A DNA stretch of 64,000 bases, from NCBI RefSeq assembly GCF_003595175.1, contig NZ_CP032419.1, positions 1,922,001-1,986,000 of the forward strand. Reading direction: 5' to 3'. The notes under the pieces are model-generated. The model did not search any database and had not been told where the DNA came from. It saw only the letters and a program-made list of their open reading frames with translations. Position 1 is the stretch's first letter; each line of letters starts with the position of its first letter. This document shows positions 33,572-42,097 of the stretch, piece after piece. The position numbers and the translations under genes are program-made. Source of the DNA: Pseudomonas cavernae. Its GTDB lineage: Bacteria; Pseudomonadota; Gammaproteobacteria; Pseudomonadales; Pseudomonadaceae.

Positions 33572-35605
33572 ATGGCTGATCTACTGAACATCGGATTGTC
33601 GGGCCTGTCGGTCAGCAAGACCCAGCTGAGCGTCACCGGCCACAACATCACCAACGTCAACACCCCCGGCTACACCCGCCAGGATGCCGCCCAGGCCACC
33701 CGCGTGCCGCAGTTCAGCGGCGCCGGCTACATCGGCTCGGGCACCACGCTGACGGAAATCCGCCGCAGCTACAGCGAGTTCCTCACCACCCAGTTGCGCA
33801 GCAGCACCGCGCTGAGCAGCGACGTGGCCGCCTACAAGAGCCAGATCGATCAGCTCGACTCGCTGCTGGCCGGCGCCACCACGGGCATCACGCCGGCGAT
33901 GCAGAAGTTCTTCTCGGCGCTGCAGACCGCCGCCGAGGACCCGGCGAACATTCCCGCGCGGCAGCTGGTGCTGTCCGAGGCGGAAGGCTTGGCGCGCCGC
34001 TTCAATACCGTCTACGACCGTCTCAACGAGCAGAACAGCTTCAGCAACAAGCAGATGAGCGTGGTCGGCGAGCAGGTCAACCGCCTGGCCGGCTCGATCG
34101 CCAGCCTGAACAACGCCATCGCCATCGCCGGCTCCAACGGCAAGGAACCCAACGACCTGCTGGATGCCCGCGACGAGGCGATCCGCCAGCTGTCGACCTA
34201 TATCGGCGTGACAGTAACGCCTCAGGACGACGGTTCGCAGAACGTCTTCATCGGCTCCGGCCAGCCGCTGGTGGTCGGCGGCAGCGCCAACCGCCTGGAA
34301 GTGGTGCCGGGGGAGGGCGATCCGAACCGCTTCGAGGTGCAGTTCGTCAGCGGCGGCTCGCGGCAGACCATCACCAGCCAGATCAGCGGCGGGGAGCTGG
34401 GCGGCATCATCCGCTATCGCGGCGAAGTGCTCGACAGCACCATGAACTCGCTTGGACGCCTGGCGCTGGCGGTCAGCGATCAGGTCAATAGTCAACTGGG
34501 CCAGGGGCTCGACCTCAAGGGTCAGGTCGGCACCGCACTGTTCGGTGATTACAACGATGCGGGGTTGGCGCAGCTGCGCGTGCAAAGCTTTGCCGGCAAC
34601 ACCGGCACGGCGGTGCCGCAGTTGAACATCAGCGACACCAGCAAGCTGACCGCCAGCGATTACCGCCTGGAGTACGACGGTAGCCAGTACATCGCCCGCC
34701 GGCTGAGCGACAACGCGACCATGCAAGTGAGCGGGACCGGCACCGCGGCGGACCCGCTGCGCCTGAGCGACGGCTCCGGCCTCGACCAAGGCTTCGAGCT
34801 GGTGCTGAACGGCGCGCCGGCGAGCGGCGACAAATTCCTCCTGCAACCGACCCGACGCGGCGCCAGCACTATCTCGGCGGTGCTGGACCAGCCGGACCAA
34901 TTGGCCTTCGCCGCGCCGGTGCGCTCGGAGGCCAATCTGCAGAATCGCGGCACCGGTAGCATCGGGCAGCCGGACCTACAGGCCAACGGCAGCGCGCTGA
35001 GTCTCACCGCGCTCAAGGGTGCTCTGAATCCGCCCGTGGTGCTGACCTATGACGCCGCCGCTGGCGATTTCACGGCCCCGGCCGGGACCACGCTGACGCG
35101 CATCAATCCGGCCGATGGCTTGCCGGCCACGCCGACGGCGTTCCAGGCCGGTCAAGAGAACACCTATGAGCTGCAACTGGCGGATGGCAGCGTGCTGCGC
35201 ATGACGCTCAGTGGCCGTCCGCAAAACGGCGACACCTTCAGCGTGGCCTTCAACGACAAGGGTGTGTCGGACAACCGCAACGCGCTGAAACTGGCGGATC
35301 TGCAATCCAAGGCCACCATCGGCGTCGACCCGAACGCGCCAGGCACCACCGGGGTGACCTTCTCCGACGGCTATGGCGATCTGGTCGAGCGCGTCGGCAC
35401 CCTGACCGCCCAGGCCCGCCAGGACAGCGACGCCACTACGGCGATCCTCAAGCAGGCCACCGACAACCGCGATTCGCTGTCGGGCGTCAATCTGGATGAA
35501 GAAGCGGCCAACCTGATCAAGTTCGAGCAGTACTACAACGCCTCGGCCCAGATCGTTCAAGTTGCCCGCTCCTTGTTCGATACCCTGATCAACACGTTCC
35601 GCTAA
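33572..35605 (+). CDS. flgK: FlgK, hook-filament junction protein 1 (HAP1)
   Basis: Joins hook and filament; exported with help from FlgN. At 677 aa it is in the usual Pseudomonas size range. The N-terminus has LSVTGHNITNVNTPGYTRQD, followed by the FlgK core (LTTQLRSSTALSSDVAAYKS). The C-terminus ends SGVNLDEEAANLIKFEQYYN and LFDTLINTF, typical of HAP1. It follows flgJ by 12 nt. Confidence 0.96.
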   Translation: MADLLNIGLSGLSVSKTQLSVTGHNITNVNTPGYTRQDAAQATRVPQFSGAGYIGSGTTLTEIRRSYSEFLTTQLRSSTALSSDVAAYKSQIDQLDSLLAGATTGITPAMQKFFSALQTAAEDPANIPARQLVLSEAEGLARRFNTVYDRLNEQNSFSNKQMSVVGEQVNRLAGSIASLNNAIAIAGSNGKEPNDLLDARDEAIRQLSTYIGVTVTPQDDGSQNVFIGSGQPLVVGGSANRLEVVPGEGDPNRFEVQFVSGGSRQTITSQISGGELGGIIRYRGEVLDSTMNSLGRLALAVSDQVNSQLGQGLDLKGQVGTALFGDYNDAGLAQLRVQSFAGNTGTAVPQLNISDTSKLTASDYRLEYDGSQYIARRLSDNATMQVSGTGTAADPLRLSDGSGLDQGFELVLNGAPASGDKFLLQPTRRGASTISAVLDQPDQLAFAAPVRSEANLQNRGTGSIGQPDLQANGSALSLTALKGALNPPVVLTYDAAAGDFTAPAGTTLTRINPADGLPATPTAFQAGQENTYELQLADGSVLRMTLSGRPQNGDTFSVAFNDKGVSDNRNALKLADLQSKATIGVDPNAPGTTGVTFSDGYGDLVERVGTLTAQARQDSDATTAILKQATDNRDSLSGVNLDEEAANLIKFEQYYNASAQIVQVARSLFDTLINTFR

Positions 35606-35616
35606 TAGGCCCCGTC

Positions 35617-36915
35617 ATGCGCATCTCTACCCTTCAAGCGTTCAACAACGGCGTATCGGGCCTGCAGCGCAACTATGCCAACGCGACCCGCACCCAGGAG
35701 CAAATCAGCACCGGCAACCGCATCCTCACGCCGGCGGACGACCCGGTTGCCTCCGTGCGCCTCTTGCAACTGGAGCAGCAGCAGAGCGTGCTCGGCCAAT
35801 ACAACGCCAACCTGACGGCGGCGAAGAACAGCCTGAGCCAGGAAGAAGTCACGCTCAATTCGGTCAACACCGTGCTGCAGCGCGTGCGCGAGTTGACCGT
35901 GCAGGCCGGCAACGGCGCCTTGAGCCAGGCAGACCGGCAATCCATCGCCGCCGAACTGGGCGAGCGCGAGGATGAGCTGCTGGGCCTGATGAATACCCGC
36001 AATGCGCGCGGCGAATACCTGTTCTCTGGCTTCCAGGGCAAGACCCAGCCGTTCGTCCGCAACCCCGACGGTAGCTACCAGTACATGGGTGATGATGGCC
36101 AACGCAAATTGCAGGTCGCCAGCTCGCTGCAACTACCGATCAGCGATAACGGCCGTGCGGTGTTCGAGAATGCCCAGAATTCTGGGCGCTTGAGCGTAGG
36201 CGGTACCCCGGCGGGGACCATCAGCGGGGCGCTGGTCGACGACGAGGTGTCGTTTGCCAATTTTCCGCAGTACGGTGTGCAAATCGATATCGACGCGGCC
36301 GATCCGAGAGGCTACACGATTAGCAAGATCATCACGCCAGCCGATCCTACCGCCACACCACCGACGCCAGCGGTGTTGGATGCAGGCAGCGCGGTCACTG
36401 GTCAGTTGAGCCAGGACAAGGACACTCTGCTGCACTACAACGGCACGGCCTTCTATGTGAACGGCGTTCCGCCTGCCGGTTCGAGCTTTACCATTCTTGG
36501 GCCGGACGGTGACCCGGCTACGCCCGTGCCGCCATTGACGGCGCCGGACAACAAGGTCGGCATCCTCAATACCATTGCCACCTTGCGCAAGGCGCTCGAG
36601 GATGGCGAGGACTCCCCGCAGGGTAACCGTGATGTGCGCGATGCCGTGGCGCTGGGGCTGACCAATCTCGATAACGGCATGGGCGCGGTCGACCAGGCCC
36701 GCGGCCAGATCGGCTCGCGCCTGAACGTGGTGGACTCGACCTTGGCCGATAACGAAGACGTGACCCTGGTGAACAAGTCGGTGCAGGCCGACCTGCGCGA
36801 ACTGGACTACGCCGAGGCGCTGTCGCGACTGTCCTTCCAGCAGATCATCCTGCAGGCGGCGCAACAAAGTTACGTGAAGATCAGCGGCCTGAATCTTTTC
36901 AATCAGTTGCGCTAA
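35617..36915 (+). CDS. flgL: FlgL, hook-filament junction protein 3 (HAP3)
   Basis: Second junction protein, 432 aa, flagellin-like. The N-terminus has RISTLQAFNNGVSGLQRNYA and STGNRILTPADDPVASVRLL, and the C-terminus has LRELDYAEALSRLSFQQIIL, followed by KISGLNLFNQL. A Pro/Thr-rich linker near residues 240-255 (DPTATPPTPAV) marks the variable central domain. It follows flgK by 11 nt and ends the operon. Confidence 0.95.
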   Translation: MRISTLQAFNNGVSGLQRNYANATRTQEQISTGNRILTPADDPVASVRLLQLEQQQSVLGQYNANLTAAKNSLSQEEVTLNSVNTVLQRVRELTVQAGNGALSQADRQSIAAELGEREDELLGLMNTRNARGEYLFSGFQGKTQPFVRNPDGSYQYMGDDGQRKLQVASSLQLPISDNGRAVFENAQNSGRLSVGGTPAGTISGALVDDEVSFANFPQYGVQIDIDAADPRGYTISKIITPADPTATPPTPAVLDAGSAVTGQLSQDKDTLLHYNGTAFYVNGVPPAGSSFTILGPDGDPATPVPPLTAPDNKVGILNTIATLRKALEDGEDSPQGNRDVRDAVALGLTNLDNGMGAVDQARGQIGSRLNVVDSTLADNEDVTLVNKSVQADLRELDYAEALSRLSFQQIILQAAQQSYVKISGLNLFNQLR

Positions 36916-36976
36916 GCCTGTGAGTCGTCCGTAGGGGCGGCAAGAGCCCCATGCGGGGCTTGGTGGGTTACGCCGA

Positions 36977-37048
36977 TGTAGGAGCGAATTTATTCGCGAT
37001 GGCAATGACACGGTATTGCCCAGGTTCGCGGATAAATCCGCTCCTACA
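36977..37048. repeat. REP element of the GTAGGAGCG type
   Basis: TGTAGGAGCGAATTTATTCG and the opposed TCGCGGATAAATCCGCTCCT are near-perfect complements around an inner TGGCAAT/TTGCC segment. This sequence type is a well-known Pseudomonas REP and is distinct from the GTAGGATGGGTTG copies elsewhere in the window. Confidence 0.85.
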
Positions 37049-37159
37049 GAAGCAAAGCCGCGCCGAAAACTCGACCAATCATGGCTTTATGCTGCCTTTT
37101 ATTCACAACTTTCTGTTTTATAACAATAAAAAAAATAACAGGAGAATCTGAAAAAAACC

Positions 37160-37186
37160 TAAAGCTCCCCCCGCAAGCGCCGATAT
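37160..37186 (+). promoter_or_regulatory. FliA (sigma-28) promoter of fliC
   Basis: TAAA, 15 nt, GCCGATAT, matching TAAA-N15-GCCGATAA with one difference. It lies about 92 nt upstream of the fliC start codon. Confidence 0.93.
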
Positions 37187-37278
37187 AAATCACGAATGCG
37201 AACTTTAAGGGTGCCTGGGCACTGCCCGCCCAAGGTCGCAAGCTCAGGCAAATACGCTAGTCCTCGGAGGACACCATC

Positions 37279-38745
37279 ATGGCCTTGACCGTCAATACCA
37301 ACGTCGCTTCCCTCAACGCCCAGCGCAACCTCAACGGCTCGTCCAAGGCGCTGGATACTTCCCTGCAGCGCCTGTCCACCGGTTCGCGCATCAACAGCGC
37401 CAAGGACGACGCCGCCGGCCTGCAGATCTCCAACCGTATGACCAGCCAGGTCAACGGCCTGGGCGTGGCGGTGCGTAACGCCAACGACGGCATCTCCATG
37501 GCGCAGACCGCGGAAGGCGCCCTGCAGCAGTCCACCAACATCCTGCAGCGCATGCGCGATCTGGCGCTGCAATCCGCCAACGGTTCCAACGGTTCATCCG
37601 AGCGTAACGCGCTGCAATCCGAAGTGACTCAGCTGCAGTCCGAACTGACCCGTATCGGCGATACCACCCGCTTCGGCAGCCAAAAACTGCTGGATGGCAG
37701 CTTCGGCACCAAGTCCTTCCAGGTCGGCGCCCAGGCCAACGAAACCATCAATGTCGCTGTGGCCGATGCTCGTAGCTCGGCGTTGGGCAGCAACGTGCTG
37801 ACAGCGGATGGCACAGTGACCGGTAATGTGCTCGTCAGCGCCACTGCTTACAGCACAGGTAACGGAGTTGCCGTTGAAGCCGATCTTGCGATCACTACAA
37901 GTGCGGGGACTGCATCGAACATTAACTATGCTGCGAACGCTGGAGCTGACACTATTGCTTCCGCCATTAACACCGCTGCCGGTGGCATTGGCGTTACCGC
38001 TACCGCCACTAACAGCACGACACTGAGCGGTCTGTCGGCGGCCGGTACCGTGTCTTTCAATTTGAATGGTTCGGCCATCAGTGCCAGTGTTACTAACGCT
38101 TCGGACCTCACTGCGCTGCAATCGGCCATCAACGGTGTATCCGGTAGTACCGGGATTACCGCCAGCTTTACCACTACCGGCGCTAAAGACTCCCTGACCC
38201 TATCGACCACTGATGGTCGCAATATCCGACTGGGTACCTTCGACAACACTGCTGGTGCCGCTGGCGATACGGTTTTGTTTGGTGGCAGTATGCTGACTGA
38301 TGGCGCCGCAGCCACTGCCAACGCCGTAAAAACCGGCACCGTCGAACTGAGCAGCTCCAAGGGGCAGATCTCCACCGCAACTGCTAATGCCGATGTGTTT
38401 GCTGCTGCAGGCACCAACAACAGCTCCTTCAGCTCGATATCCAACGTCAACATCGCCACCCAGGGCGGCGCCCAAAGCGCCATCTCGGTGATCGATGCGG
38501 CCATCGGCCAGGTCGACAGCCAGCGTGCCGACCTGGGTGCGATCCAGAACCGCTTCGAGAACACCATCTCCAACCTGCAGAACATCTCGGAGAACGTCTC
38601 TGCTGCCCGTGGCCGTATCCAGGACACCGACTTCGCCGCCGAAACCGCCAACATGACCAAGAACCAGGTGCTGCAGCAGGCCGGTACCGCGATCCTGGCC
38701 CAGGCCAACCAGCTGCCGCAGGCGGTGCTCAGCCTCCTGCGTTAA
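37279..38745 (+). CDS. fliC: FliC, flagellin
   Basis: Filament subunit of 488 aa. The first about 170 residues ([60 protein letters not shown]) and the last about 100 ([39 protein letters not shown]) are the conserved D0/D1 domains. The middle (about residues 175-360) is Ser/Thr/Ala-rich and variable, with codon use visibly less GC-biased than the ends. It starts at ATG 37279 after CTCGGAGGAC and is transcribed from a FliA promoter. Confidence 0.97.
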   Translation: MALTVNTNVASLNAQRNLNGSSKALDTSLQRLSTGSRINSAKDDAAGLQISNRMTSQVNGLGVAVRNANDGISMAQTAEGALQQSTNILQRMRDLALQSANGSNGSSERNALQSEVTQLQSELTRIGDTTRFGSQKLLDGSFGTKSFQVGAQANETINVAVADARSSALGSNVLTADGTVTGNVLVSATAYSTGNGVAVEADLAITTSAGTASNINYAANAGADTIASAINTAAGGIGVTATATNSTTLSGLSAAGTVSFNLNGSAISASVTNASDLTALQSAINGVSGSTGITASFTTTGAKDSLTLSTTDGRNIRLGTFDNTAGAAGDTVLFGGSMLTDGAAATANAVKTGTVELSSSKGQISTATANADVFAAAGTNNSSFSSISNVNIATQGGAQSAISVIDAAIGQVDSQRADLGAIQNRFENTISNLQNISENVSAARGRIQDTDFAAETANMTKNQVLQQAGTAILAQANQLPQAVLSLLR

Positions 38746-38771
38746 GCCAAGGCGGCTCTGCGTAACCACTG

Positions 38772-38800
38772 CGGGGGGAAGTGCTTGGCGCTTCCCCCCG
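38772..38800 (+). terminator. Hairpin after fliC
   Basis: CGGGGGGAAG and CTTCCCCCCG form a 10-bp stem with a 9-nt loop, 27 nt after the fliC stop. It has only a weak T tract (TCTT), so it may attenuate rather than stop readthrough into flaG. Confidence 0.7.
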
Positions 38801-38822
38801 TCTTGCCATGTGAGGTGAGGTG

Positions 38823-39197
38823 ATGGACGTTAATGCTTTGAATGCCCTGTCCCAGACAGGGGCGGTAGTCCGTCAGCCGAGGGGCGTGGATGCTGATCGG
38901 TCGGCCTCGAGCCAACCCGTCACCGCGACTCAGGTCGAGGCATATCAAACGGGTAGGGCGGAACCGAAACAGGATGCGCAGCCGGTCGAGTCGGCCTTGT
39001 CGAGCATCCAGGACTTCGTGCAGAACATTCAGCGCAACCTGAATTTCACCCTGGACGATTCCACCGGTCGGGTGGTGGTCAAGGTGACGGACACCGCCTC
39101 CGGTGAGGTCATTCGGCAGATTCCTTCCGAAGAGGTGCTGAAGCTGGCCGAGAGCCTTTCCGAGGCGCGCAGCCTATTGTTTCAGGCGCAAGCCTGA
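38823..39197 (+). CDS. flaG: FlaG family protein
   Basis: Small protein of 124 aa between fliC and fliD, implicated in control of filament length in Pseudomonas and relatives. The N-terminal half is low-complexity and probably disordered. The C-terminal half carries the FlaG domain (LNFTLDDSTGRVVVKVTDTA, GEVIRQIPSEEVLKLAESLS). I start at ATG 38823; a GTG codon immediately before it is in frame. GTGAGGTGAGG gives the Shine-Dalgarno. Confidence 0.92.
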   Translation: MDVNALNALSQTGAVVRQPRGVDADRSASSQPVTATQVEAYQTGRAEPKQDAQPVESALSSIQDFVQNIQRNLNFTLDDSTGRVVVKVTDTASGEVIRQIPSEEVLKLAESLSEARSLLFQAQA

Positions 39198-39201
39198 AAG
39201 C

Positions 39202-39217
39202 TGGCATGGGATTTGTT
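39202..39217 (+). promoter_or_regulatory. Possible RpoN promoter of fliD, weak -12 element
   Basis: TGGCAT, 5 nt, TTGTT in the 71-nt gap before fliD. The -24 element is good but the -12 has GT in place of GC. fliD is in the RpoN/FleQ class in P. aeruginosa as I recall, so the site is plausible though weak. Confidence 0.4.
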
Positions 39218-39268
39218 TGTTTAGAGGGATTCAGTGCGCAAGCGCCAAACCCTTGACGAGGTGGTGAG

Positions 39269-40690
39269 ATGGCAGGAATTTCAGGACTGGGCTCGGGTAT
39301 CGATATCAACAGTATCGTCTCGGCCCTGGTGAATGCCGACCGGGCTCCCAAGGACGCCCAGCTGGCCCGTCTGGAAAAGGCCACCACGACCAAGTTCTCC
39401 GCCTTGGGGCAGCTCAAGGGCAGTCTCAGTGATTTCCAGACCGCGCTGAAGGATCTCAACAAGACTTCATTGTTCGAGAATCGCTCGGCCACGTCTTCCG
39501 ACACCAGTCTGCTCACGGCTACGGCGAGCACGGCTGCGTTGGCCGGCAGCTACAGCCTCAAGGTCAGCCAGCTGGCAGGCGGCAGCAAGGTGGCCAGCGC
39601 CGCCCTGGCCAGCGACTTCACCGTACCCCCTAACGCCGATGCCGATGGCATTGCTGGAACCCTGACGGTCAAGGTCGGCGCCGCCGATCCCGGCACCCAG
39701 GTCGAGATCGCCGAAGGCGCCACCCTGGCCCAGGTGCGCGATGCGCTCAACACCAAGCTCAAGGATCAGGGGGTGACCGCCAACTTGGTGACCAACCCGA
39801 GCGACGGCAAGACGCGTCTGGTGCTGAGCTCCAGCAAGAGCGGTGCCGGCAACGACGTGCAGCTCACTAGCGCCGATCCCGATCTGGCGGCGCTGACTAT
39901 CGGCAGCGGTACCCTGGACAGCGCCAATGCCGCCAGCAGCGGGGTGATCGAGGCTGCGCGCAACGCCAAATTCAGCATCGACGGCCTGGCTCTGGAAAGC
40001 GCGAGCAACAGCGTGACGGGTGCCATTCCCGAGGTCACCCTCGAACTCAAGGCCGCCAATGCCGACAAGGCCCTGACCCTCACCGTCGATCAAGACAAGA
40101 GTGGGGTCAAGGCCAACATCAAGAAGTTCGTCGATGCCTACAACAAGCTGGTCAGTACCACCAACCAGCTGACTACCGTGGTCGCCGTGGGCGACGGCAA
40201 GGCGCCGGTGGTGGGTGGCTTGGTTGGCGACGCGACGGTGCGTACCCTGCTCGGCGGGATTCGCAACGAGCTGGTCGCACCGGCCGACCAAGCCGGTGTG
40301 CGCGTCCTTGCCGACCTGGGAATCTCTACCCAGAAGGACGGCACCCTGAAGATCGATGACACCAAGCTGGACAAGGCGTTGAAGGAGAATTTCGACGCAG
40401 TTGCCGGCTTCTTCACCGGCGACCAAGGGTTGATGAATCGCCTGAATAACAGGGTCGATGGCTATATCCAGACCGGCGGCATCCTGCAGCAGCGCATGGA
40501 CGGGCTACAGAGCACCCTTAAATCGGTGGACAAGCAGAAAGAGGCCCTGGAATTGCGCGTGGCGCAGGTGCAGCAGCGTTTGTTCAAGCAATTCAATGCA
40601 ATGGATTCACTGGTGGGTAGTCTCAATCAAACTGCTGACCGCCTGACTCAGGCACTCAGCAGCTTGCCCGGCGTCGTGCCGCAGGATTAA
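39269..40690 (+). CDS. fliD: FliD, filament cap protein (HAP2)
   Basis: Caps the filament tip and folds incoming flagellin. The 473-aa product begins GISGLGSGIDINSIVSALVN, the classical FliD N-terminus, and has the FliD_C segments KANIKKFVDAYNKLVSTTNQ and LADLGISTQKDGTLKIDDTK. The C-terminus is coiled-coil-like (QQRMDGLQSTLKSVDKQKEA then LELRVAQVQQRLFKQFNAMD). FliS-type genes follow after 6 nt. Confidence 0.96.
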   Translation: MAGISGLGSGIDINSIVSALVNADRAPKDAQLARLEKATTTKFSALGQLKGSLSDFQTALKDLNKTSLFENRSATSSDTSLLTATASTAALAGSYSLKVSQLAGGSKVASAALASDFTVPPNADADGIAGTLTVKVGAADPGTQVEIAEGATLAQVRDALNTKLKDQGVTANLVTNPSDGKTRLVLSSSKSGAGNDVQLTSADPDLAALTIGSGTLDSANAASSGVIEAARNAKFSIDGLALESASNSVTGAIPEVTLELKAANADKALTLTVDQDKSGVKANIKKFVDAYNKLVSTTNQLTTVVAVGDGKAPVVGGLVGDATVRTLLGGIRNELVAPADQAGVRVLADLGISTQKDGTLKIDDTKLDKALKENFDAVAGFFTGDQGLMNRLNNRVDGYIQTGGILQQRMDGLQSTLKSVDKQKEALELRVAQVQQRLFKQFNAMDSLVGSLNQTADRLTQALSSLPGVVPQD

Positions 40691-40696
40691 GTAGCC

Positions 40697-41092
40697 GTGG
40701 CCAACCCCATCGATACCTACAAGCAGGTCACCTCCAGCCAGGAGGTAAGCCCTTACCATGCCGTGCAACTGCTGTTGCTGGGCGCATTGGAGCGGTTGTC
40801 CCTGGCCCGCCTGGCCATGCAGGACGGCAAACCAGAAGTGCGTGGTGTGGCGGTCGGCTCCACCCTCAGCATCCTCGGCGCGCTGCAGGAGAGCCTGGAT
40901 CCGGAGCTGGGCGGCGAGATCGCCGAAAACCTCGACGCGCTCTACGACTACATGACCCGCCGTCTGGCCGGTGTGGCGCTGGACGATACGCCGCGCCGCC
41001 TGGATGAGGTCGAGGCCTTGCTGCTGCAGATCAAGCAAGCCTGGGATGGCATCGGCCCGGAAACCGCCAAGATAGAGGCGAAATCCCGCTAA
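40697..41092 (+). CDS. Divergent FliS-family protein
   Basis: A 131-aa helical protein of the FliS flagellin-chaperone family, starting at GTG 40697, 6 nt after fliD. Family features are [36 protein letters not shown] and the C-terminal [20 protein letters not shown]. It differs clearly from the canonical FliS encoded next: it lacks the PHRLIQMLMEG core and has [11 protein letters not shown] instead. It probably works with or in place of FliS on a different client, such as FliD or a variant flagellin. Confidence 0.82.
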   Translation: MANPIDTYKQVTSSQEVSPYHAVQLLLLGALERLSLARLAMQDGKPEVRGVAVGSTLSILGALQESLDPELGGEIAENLDALYDYMTRRLAGVALDDTPRRLDEVEALLLQIKQAWDGIGPETAKIEAKSR

Positions 41093-41150
41093 AGCTTTGA
41101 TTCGCTGAGCCGATACTTTGAGTATCAAGTCAGCGAACAAGGCAAACGAC

Positions 41151-41537
41151 ATGAACGCGATGGCAGCTCTGCGTCAGTACCAGACCGTCAATACCCAGGC
41201 CCAGGCCGTGGATGCCAGCCCGCATCGGTTGATCCAGATGCTGATGGAGGGTGGTTTGACCCGCATGGCCCAGGCGCGTGGCGCTCTCGAGCGTGGTCAG
41301 GTGGCGCTGAAAGGCGAGCTGATCGGCAAGGCGATCGCCATTGTCGGTGGGCTGCGCGAAGGGCTAAACCTGGAAGCGGGTGGCGAATTGGCGCTGAACC
41401 TCGATCGTCTGTACGACTATATGACCACCCGGCTGCTTGAGGCCAATAGGGAAAATGACCCGGCCAAACTCGACGAGGTTGCGGGTTTGCTGCGTAACAT
41501 CAAATCAGGCTGGGACGAGATTGCGCCGCAGGTGTAA
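41151..41537 (+). CDS. fliS: FliS, flagellin export chaperone
   Basis: Binds the C-terminus of FliC and prevents premature polymerisation. From ATG 41151 (128 aa), preceded by AAGG 7 nt upstream, it begins MNAMAALRQYQTVNTQAQAV and carries the FliS core SPHRLIQMLMEGGLTRMAQA and NLDRLYDYMTTRLLEANREN. The longer frame from TTG 41118 lacks a ribosome site. Second of two adjacent FliS-family genes. Confidence 0.93.
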   Translation: MNAMAALRQYQTVNTQAQAVDASPHRLIQMLMEGGLTRMAQARGALERGQVALKGELIGKAIAIVGGLREGLNLEAGGELALNLDRLYDYMTTRLLEANRENDPAKLDEVAGLLRNIKSGWDEIAPQV

Positions 41538-41554
41538 TCCCGAGGAGAGGATTC

Positions 41555-41851
41555 ATGAGTTCATCTGTGCAATTTCTTGAAGAGACGGGGAGCGCTTTGC
41601 GCAGTGCCCTGGCCAGCCAGGATTGGACCGCGATCGGCGCGCTGGACCTGCAATGCCGCCAGGCAGTGGAGGAGGCCATGGTCGAGCCTGCGCGTGACGA
41701 AACGCTGCTGCGCGCGCGGATGCAGGAGTTGCTCGATCTTTATCGTCAGTTAGTGACAGTCTGCCAGCACGAGCAGCAGCGTCTGGCGGGTGAATTGATC
41801 CAGCTTAACCAGTCGCAGCAGGGCGCCAAGGTCTATCAGTTGTTTGGTTGA
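41555..41851 (+). CDS. fliT: FliT-like flagellar chaperone
   Basis: Small helical protein of 98 aa, 17 nt after fliS. Size, position and the amphipathic helix pattern (LRARMQELLDLYRQLVTVCQ, HEQQRLAGELIQLNQSQQGA) match the FliT-like protein that follows fliS in Pseudomonas, thought to be the FliD chaperone. Sequence similarity in this family is low, so the symbol is given on context. Confidence 0.7.
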   Translation: MSSSVQFLEETGSALRSALASQDWTAIGALDLQCRQAVEEAMVEPARDETLLRARMQELLDLYRQLVTVCQHEQQRLAGELIQLNQSQQGAKVYQLFG

Positions 41852-41988
41852 GGCCCCTGCCGCACTTCGGCAATGCCTTCACCGATCCTCTCAGGCTAGC
41901 CATTCCCTTCGGCTATGCCTAACCCCGCGAACTAATTCACAGTTCTGAAATTGCGCATCGGGGAAATCAAAAAAATCACGCCATAAAA

Positions 41989-42017
41989 TTGACTATTGCC
42001 GTTTTTTTGACTTTAAT
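41989..42017 (+). promoter_or_regulatory. Sigma-70-type promoter of fleQ
   Basis: TTGACT, 17-nt spacer, TTTAAT, about 80 nt upstream of fleQ in an AT-rich tract. No RpoN or FliA element is present, which fits fleQ as the top of the hierarchy. Confidence 0.7.
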
Positions 42018-42097
42018 AGTGGCTAAATGCCGGCGAGTTCGCGATATTTTTATGGCGCCTGCTCTTCCTTCCAGCCCACCAGACAGATCAAAAAAAG

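Larger units (their letters stand above)
36916..37278. other. Intergenic region flgL-fliC: hairpin, REP repeat and FliA promoter
   Basis: 363 nt with no credible gene. It contains a GCCCC-ATGC-GGGGC hairpin just after flgL (about 36945-36960), a REP repeat (36977-37048), a very AT-rich stretch (about 37080-37160) and the FliA promoter of fliC. No flagellin glycosylation genes lie here. Confidence 0.85.
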
